Origin: JAEUIV01 sp033763795
Lineage (GTDB): Bacteria; Planctomycetota; Phycisphaerae; Phycisphaerales; UBA1924
Direction of reading: 5' to 3'
NCBI GenBank assembly: GCA_033763795.1
Contig: JANRJV010000001.1
Coordinates: forward strand, 1 to 64,000
Length of the DNA: 64,000 nucleotides
Part shown: positions 60,177-64,000 of the stretch, one piece after another
How the letters are laid out: every line of letters starts with the position of its first letter
How positions within the stretch are numbered: the stretch's first letter is position 1
Position numbers and translations under genes: made by a program
The notes under the pieces: model-generated
The model's database searches: none
Seen by the model: only the letters and a program-made list of their open reading frames with translations
Told to the model about the DNA's origin: nothing

Positions 60177-61607
60177 ATGAGCGATCCAGCCCCGAAGCAG
60201 GGCAAGCCCAAGCCGGTCTCCATCCAGGCCCCCAAGGGCACACGCGACTTCTACCCGCGTGAAATGATGGTCCGCCGCTACATCACCGACGCCTGGCGCC
60301 GCACCGCGCTCCGCCACGGCTTCGACGAGATCGACGGCCCCACCTTCGAGTCCGCCGAGCTCTACGCCGTCAAGAGCGGCGACGGAATCCTCGGCGAAAT
60401 GTTCGGCGTCTACTCCGGCAAAAGCCCCGAGGACGTCGAGGCCGTGAAGCAGGGCCGACCGCCCCTGGGCCTCCGACCCGAGTTCACCCCCACCCTCGCC
60501 CGCATGTACGCCGCCCGCGCGCGGCAGCTCCCCCAGCCCACCAAGTGGTTCTGCGTCAGCAATTTCTTCCGCGCCGAACGACCCCAGCGCGGCCGCCTCC
60601 GCGAGTTCTGGCAGTGGAACTGCGACGTCATCGGCGGCGACGACCCCGAGACCATCGACGCGGAAGTGATCGCCGTGACCGCCTCGATGAGCGAGGACCT
60701 CGGACTCTCCGCCGAAGTATGCAAGGCGCGCTACTCCAATCGGACCTGGCTCGACGACTGGCTCCTGCGCACCGTGGGCGTCGCGCCCGCCTCGCTCGAT
60801 AACGCCCGCGACCTCCTCGACCGACAGTCGAAGATGGACGAGCCCGGCTTCCGCGCGCTCGCGGCCTCGATGGGCTTCCTTCCCGAGCACGCCGACCGCA
60901 TGCTCCGCCGCGCGGACGCCGACGACGCGCTGGGACACGTCGCCAAGCTCCGCGACGCGCTCCGCCGCGCCGCCATCGACTCGCGCTGTCAGTTCGACGC
61001 GTCCATCGTCCGGGGCCTCGCGTACTACACGGGCACCGTCTTCGAGCTCATCGCCGAGGGCGAGCGCGCCGTCGCCGGTGGCGGCCGCTACGACAACCTC
61101 ATCGAGCTCTTCGGCGGGCCACCCACCCCAGCCTGCGGCTTCGGCATGGGCGACGCCGTCCTCGGCAATCTCCTCGAAGACCGCAAGCTCATCCCCGAGG
61201 GTCTCGACATGGTCGAGGCCCTCTCCCATCCCATGCCGGTCCGGCCCGACGCCTTCGTCGTCGCCTCCGGAAACGAGGGCTGCGACGCGCTCGTCGTGCC
61301 CCTGGTCGCGCAGCTCCGTGGCGGCGTCCCGAGCGAGAAAGCCACGCAGGGCCAATGCAGGCCCTGGAGCCCAGACCGCTACGCAGTCCCGCCGCTCCAC
61401 GCCCGCCGCTCGTACAAAGCCACCCGCAACGTCGGCAAGCTCCTCGCCGACGCCGGCGCCTGCCACGCGCGCTACGCCGTCATCATCGAGCAGGCGGACA
61501 CCTCCGCCCCCGGCGGCGCCCGCTGCACGCTCAAGAACCTCGACACCCGCGAAGAACTGAAAGACGTGTCCTTGGGCGATATCGGAAACAAGATCGCCCG
61601 GGGCTGA
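60177..61607 (+). CDS. hisS: histidyl-tRNA synthetase
   Basis: 476 aa class II synthetase. QAPKGTRDFYP opens the catalytic domain. Motif 2 is FRAERPQRGRLREFWQWNCD near residue 130; AYYTGTVFEL and GGGRYDNLIELFGG (motif 3) follow. The C-terminal anticodon-binding domain starts near 358 (DAFVVASGNEGCDALVVPL). It contains an unusual 20-25 residue insertion between VAQLRGGVPSEKA and RSYKATRNVGKLLADAGA. It is somewhat longer than the common 420-430 aa HisS. The ATG at 60177 starts 89 bases from the divergent mlaF-like gene start. No hisS-linked aspS is present. Confidence 0.96.
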   Translation: MSDPAPKQGKPKPVSIQAPKGTRDFYPREMMVRRYITDAWRRTALRHGFDEIDGPTFESAELYAVKSGDGILGEMFGVYSGKSPEDVEAVKQGRPPLGLRPEFTPTLARMYAARARQLPQPTKWFCVSNFFRAERPQRGRLREFWQWNCDVIGGDDPETIDAEVIAVTASMSEDLGLSAEVCKARYSNRTWLDDWLLRTVGVAPASLDNARDLLDRQSKMDEPGFRALAASMGFLPEHADRMLRRADADDALGHVAKLRDALRRAAIDSRCQFDASIVRGLAYYTGTVFELIAEGERAVAGGGRYDNLIELFGGPPTPACGFGMGDAVLGNLLEDRKLIPEGLDMVEALSHPMPVRPDAFVVASGNEGCDALVVPLVAQLRGGVPSEKATQGQCRPWSPDRYAVPPLHARRSYKATRNVGKLLADAGACHARYAVIIEQADTSAPGGARCTLKNLDTREELKDVSLGDIGNKIARG

Positions 61608-61658
61608 AGGCCGCCGGGCGACGTGGGGTGTGAGAGTTTCGCTGCTTCGCCGCGGCGC

Positions 61659-62222
61659 TCAGCCGGCGTTCGCGGCGGCCACCGCCGCGTCGATCGCCCC
61701 CTTCGCAGTCGCCGCGGTCCCGTCCACCGCGCTCATCGCCGACGCCGCCGCCGCGTTCACCTGATCCGCGAACGACGCGTCCGCGCCGAGCTCGGTGAGC
61801 CGCTCGACCACGCGGAGCTGCACGCGCTCGATCTGCCCGTCGTGCCGGAGCCCCAGCGCGTCGATCCGCAGCTTGCCGCGGTCGCCCGCCCGCGTGATCC
61901 GAGTCTCGGGCGCGTTCCGTGCGTCGAGCGCCTCGATCGAGTTCACGGTCACGTCCGCAGTGTTGTTGAACTGCAGGTTCGTCCGGTCCACGGCGTTGGT
62001 CGTGAACTCCGTGAAGCGCGCCACGATCTCCGCCGGGTCCGTCGCCTTCGAGAGCCCGCGCTCCGCGCCGCCCCCGCCGCGCTTGCCCTCGCCCCGCTGC
62101 TCGAACGACTCAACGCCGCTCGCGCGTTCCCCTCGCCCGCCGCCCCGCCCACCGTGAGCGAGAGCAACCGGAGCGCACACCGTGATCAGCGATGCCAACA
62201 ACACAGCCTTGGAAAGACGCAT
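61659..62222 (-). CDS. small secreted helical protein, member 1 of tandem set
   Basis: 187 aa. A signal peptide ends at CAPVALAHG. Next comes a Gly/Arg-rich linker (GGRGGGRGERASG, about 25-60). The helical core (about 65-187) has the set's shared pattern: PAEIVARFTEF, then 26 residues on SIEALDARNAPETRI. This aligns without gaps to members 2 and 3 (PEQVVRVAQR ... TIERARQTGQPQPRI). AGGAG lies 7 bases before the ATG at 62222, which fixes the start; the longer frame is rejected. Last gene of the minus-strand run and convergent with hisS. Function unknown; likely periplasmic or extracellular. Confidence 0.75.
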   Translation of the reverse strand: MRLSKAVLLASLITVCAPVALAHGGRGGGRGERASGVESFEQRGEGKRGGGGAERGLSKATDPAEIVARFTEFTTNAVDRTNLQFNNTADVTVNSIEALDARNAPETRITRAGDRGKLRIDALGLRHDGQIERVQLRVVERLTELGADASFADQVNAAAASAMSAVDGTAATAKGAIDAAVAAANAG

Positions 62223-62343
62223 GAGAAGTCTCCTGTGTGCCGGCGGGGCCCATTCGCACCCGCCCGACCCCCGCTCAACGCGGCACACCGAGACTTCTTG
62301 CATTCCACGCACGACCGCACCGCCGATCCCCGCCGGGCAGTCG

Positions 62344-62811
62344 TTATTGGGGCGGACTGGCCGCCACGCTCACCGCGTTCCGCGACTGGCTCCACGTGTT
62401 GGAGAGCTGGTTGCTCGCCGTGGAGCCGACCGCCTGGAGCTGGCTGAACGTCGCCTGATCGACGGGCACCCGCGCCGCGGCCTCCAGGATGTTCCGCTGC
62501 TTCACCGAAAGAGTCGTGTTCCCGATCTGGAACGCCTTGTCGATTCGCTGCTGCTGGATCGTCGCGTACCGAAAGATCCTGGGCTGCGGCTGGCCCGTTT
62601 GCCGCGCCCTCTCGATCGTCCGCACCGCGTTGGCCCGCAGCCGAAGAATCTTCCGGCTGTACGTCTCGACGACGCCGTTGTACGACCGCTGCGCCACTCG
62701 GACGACCTGCTCGGGCGTCACGCGCGAACTCGACTGCGCCGCGGCCGGGCCGCTCAGCCCAAGCGCCAGAGCACCCATCACCGCGATCAGCACCACCATC
62801 GCCCTGGGCAT
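62344..62811 (-). CDS. small secreted helical protein, member 2 of tandem set
   Basis: 155 aa. The signal peptide is MPRAMVVLIAVMGALALGLS with GPAAAQ at the cleavage site. The mature chain is almost entirely predicted helix, rich in Arg, Gln and Ala. The core PEQVVRVAQRSYNGVVET ... TIERARQTGQPQPRI matches member 3 (ASQVLENLTEDLEEVVET) at the same spacing, including identical VVET at aligned positions. GGAGGAG is 8 bases upstream of the ATG at 62811. No metal, cysteine or catalytic motif is seen. Lies 141 bases upstream of member 3's stop and 121 bases from member 1's start. Confidence 0.75.
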   Translation of the reverse strand: MPRAMVVLIAVMGALALGLSGPAAAQSSSRVTPEQVVRVAQRSYNGVVETYSRKILRLRANAVRTIERARQTGQPQPRIFRYATIQQQRIDKAFQIGNTTLSVKQRNILEAAARVPVDQATFSQLQAVGSTASNQLSNTWSQSRNAVSVAASPPQ

Positions 62812-62952
62812 CACCACGCTCCTCCGAAAACCACCCACCGAGCCCGCCAGTATAGATCGACCACACCCGCGGGCGACGTCATCCGTCTCGGGCCCGGTTC
62901 GGAGTTTTCGGGCGTTCACCGCCCCCCGGGCAGCCCCTCGAACGGACCGGCG

Positions 62953-63480
62953 TCAGTCGTCGGACCCGGCGCCCTCCTCTTCAACCGCGGCCAGCGCCTC
63001 GTCCACCGCCCGGTCCAGCGCCTCCGAGAACTCATCGACCGCATCGTCCAGCCCGTCGACCGCCACGTCCTGCTGGAAGAACAGCTCATTCTGCATGTCC
63101 CGCTCGTAGCCGGGAGCGCGGCGGAGCTGGAACATCCCGTTCCCCACGATGCGGTTCGTCTGCGCCAGCCCGGACCGCGCGATCGACCGCAGCGACTTCT
63201 TCTGGCCGTCGGCGTACTTCTGCAGCTTCGCCCGCGACTGGCCCCGCTCCGCCCGCTCCTCGAGATAGAACGACGCCCGGGTCACCACGCGCTCCATCCG
63301 CTCGCGTGCCGTCTCAACCACCTCCTCAAGATCCTCCGTCAGGTTCTCGAGGACCTGCGAAGCAGGCAGCCGCACCGGCGCGGCCGCGGCGGGGGCGGCG
63401 CTCCAGCCGGCGAACGCGAACGAGAGGACAAACGCCACGAGCCGCAGGCCCGTGCGCACGTTCAGGTTGAGTGTATTCAT
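62953..63480 (-). CDS. small secreted helical protein, member 3 of tandem set
   Basis: 175 aa. The signal peptide spans about residues 1-34 (LVAFVLSFAFAGWSAAPAAAA). The mature chain is helical with a charged, coiled-coil-like character: ASQVLENLTEDLEEVVETAR, then RMERVVTRASFYLEERAERG. The C-terminal third is strongly acidic (VDGLDDAVDEFSEALDRAVD, ending EEEGAGSDD). It shares spacing and several residues with members 1 and 2. No cysteines or known domain. The ATG at 63480 has no strong ribosome site. Same strand and same export pattern as its neighbours. Confidence 0.75.
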   Translation of the reverse strand: MNTLNLNVRTGLRLVAFVLSFAFAGWSAAPAAAAPVRLPASQVLENLTEDLEEVVETARERMERVVTRASFYLEERAERGQSRAKLQKYADGQKKSLRSIARSGLAQTNRIVGNGMFQLRRAPGYERDMQNELFFQQDVAVDGLDDAVDEFSEALDRAVDEALAAVEEEGAGSDD

Positions 63481-63541
63481 CGTCGTCCAGGAACAGAACG
63501 TCCAACGCCCGGGCCCCGTGCGGTTCCCGGCAGCGGTGGAC

Positions 63542-64000
63542 TCAGTTTGAGATCACTTCCGTCAGCACACTGGAAAGCTCTTCGAGCGTTTCCTGCTCGG
63601 CCGCGTCCAGGTCGGACAACGCCAGGAACCGCTCGACATCCAACTCTTCAATCAGGTCCGCCGAGCCCGACAGGGCCAGCAGCCGAGTCCGCATCGCGTT
63701 GTATTCACGATCGATCCTTGCCGCCTGCCGCGTGCGCACCGCGCTGGTCGACCGGGCGTAGAACCGCTCGATCGACTGCAGCCGACTCTGGCTCGCTCCC
63801 TGCGCATCAAGCCGGCGGAGCAGCGTCCCCGTGTTGCTCCCGATCCGCTGAAGCCCGAGGACCCCCGCGTCGGCGAACGCATCGATCTGGCGGATCACCC
63901 GGCGCGCGTCACGCGCATCGCGCGCCGAAAGCGCCCGGCTCTGCGCGAACGCAGGCGACACGATCGCGAGCATCATCAGCACAACCGAAAGAGCCACCCC
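63542..64000 (-). CDS. small secreted helical protein, member 4 of tandem set (N-terminus at window edge)
   Basis: At least 151 residues, with the frame open to the window edge. A signal-like sequence VVLMMLAIVSPAFAQ lies at the visible N-terminus but lacks the usual basic start. The true start is therefore probably just outside the window, although a GTG at 63997 is possible. The mature chain ALSARDARDARRVIRQIDAF continues into helices (SRLQSIERFYARSTSAVRTR) with a layout like members 1-3, but one helical turn shorter. The C-terminus is acidic (DLDAAEQETLEELSSVLTE). Function unknown. Confidence 0.7.
   Translation of the reverse strand, partial: GVALSVVLMMLAIVSPAFAQSRALSARDARDARRVIRQIDAFADAGVLGLQRIGSNTGTLLRRLDAQGASQSRLQSIERFYARSTSAVRTRQAARIDREYNAMRTRLLALSGSADLIEELDVERFLALSDLDAAEQETLEELSSVLTEVISN

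Overview
The window is about 64 kb of very GC-rich bacterial chromosome with 51 protein genes that I can support, one tRNA and no rRNA, CRISPR array, insertion sequence or prophage. The gene set and protein style point to a planctomycete, most likely class Phycisphaerae. Two secreted proteins end in a VPTPG/IPTPG, hydrophobic, RRRR tail of the PEP-CTERM kind. Two more end in a single dockerin-like GDxDGxGxV repeat. There is a fasciclin/ECF sigma/anti-sigma set, and sigma-54, RNase Y and MlaFD-type genes are present. This placement is inference from protein style, not from a marker-gene tree.

Left part (1-20 kb): a KdsC-type phosphatase (cut by the window edge) and tyrS; a PEP-CTERM-like secreted protein; a beta-CASP metallo-beta-lactamase nuclease; an N6-type methyltransferase; two tandem paralogous secreted beta-propeller/Ig/dockerin proteins; and full-length cobalamin-dependent methionine synthase (metH). 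Divergent from metH is a run with a TrmB-type regulator, an ABC-2 exporter (ATPase and permease) and undecaprenyl-diphosphatase (uppP). A zinc-type dehydrogenase with odd catalytic residues and a HEAT-repeat lipoprotein follow on the minus strand.

Middle part (20-43 kb): a lipoprotein; a fasciclin protein followed by an ECF sigma factor and its overlapping anti-sigma factor; an arginase/agmatinase-family enzyme; the DNA-repair pair pdeM-lhr; an RpoD-like sigma factor; Mn-type superoxide dismutase; a chemoreceptor with a CxxCH-containing sensor; an esterase/GH13 glycosidase pair; a small lipoprotein; a giant FAD/FeS dehydrogenase of the YdiJ type; a hybrid histidine kinase followed by a lone receiver protein; and RNase Y.

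Right part (43-64 kb): an ABC-2 permease, rpoN, recR, trpC, a CPBP membrane protease, trpS, a fatty-acid desaturase, tRNA-Ile(GAT), a hairpin-rich AT-richer leader in front of a second PEP-CTERM-like protein, a ROK sugar kinase, plsC-ruvA-manC, an MlaD/MlaF lipid-transport pair, hisS, and a tandem set of four small secreted helical proteins. These four look like diverged paralogs of one another and are the best candidate for something undescribed.

Most of the window is ordinary housekeeping chromosome. The points of interest are the small secreted protein array, the structured leader, several operator-like repeats at gene starts, and a few enzymes lacking family-typical metal ligands.
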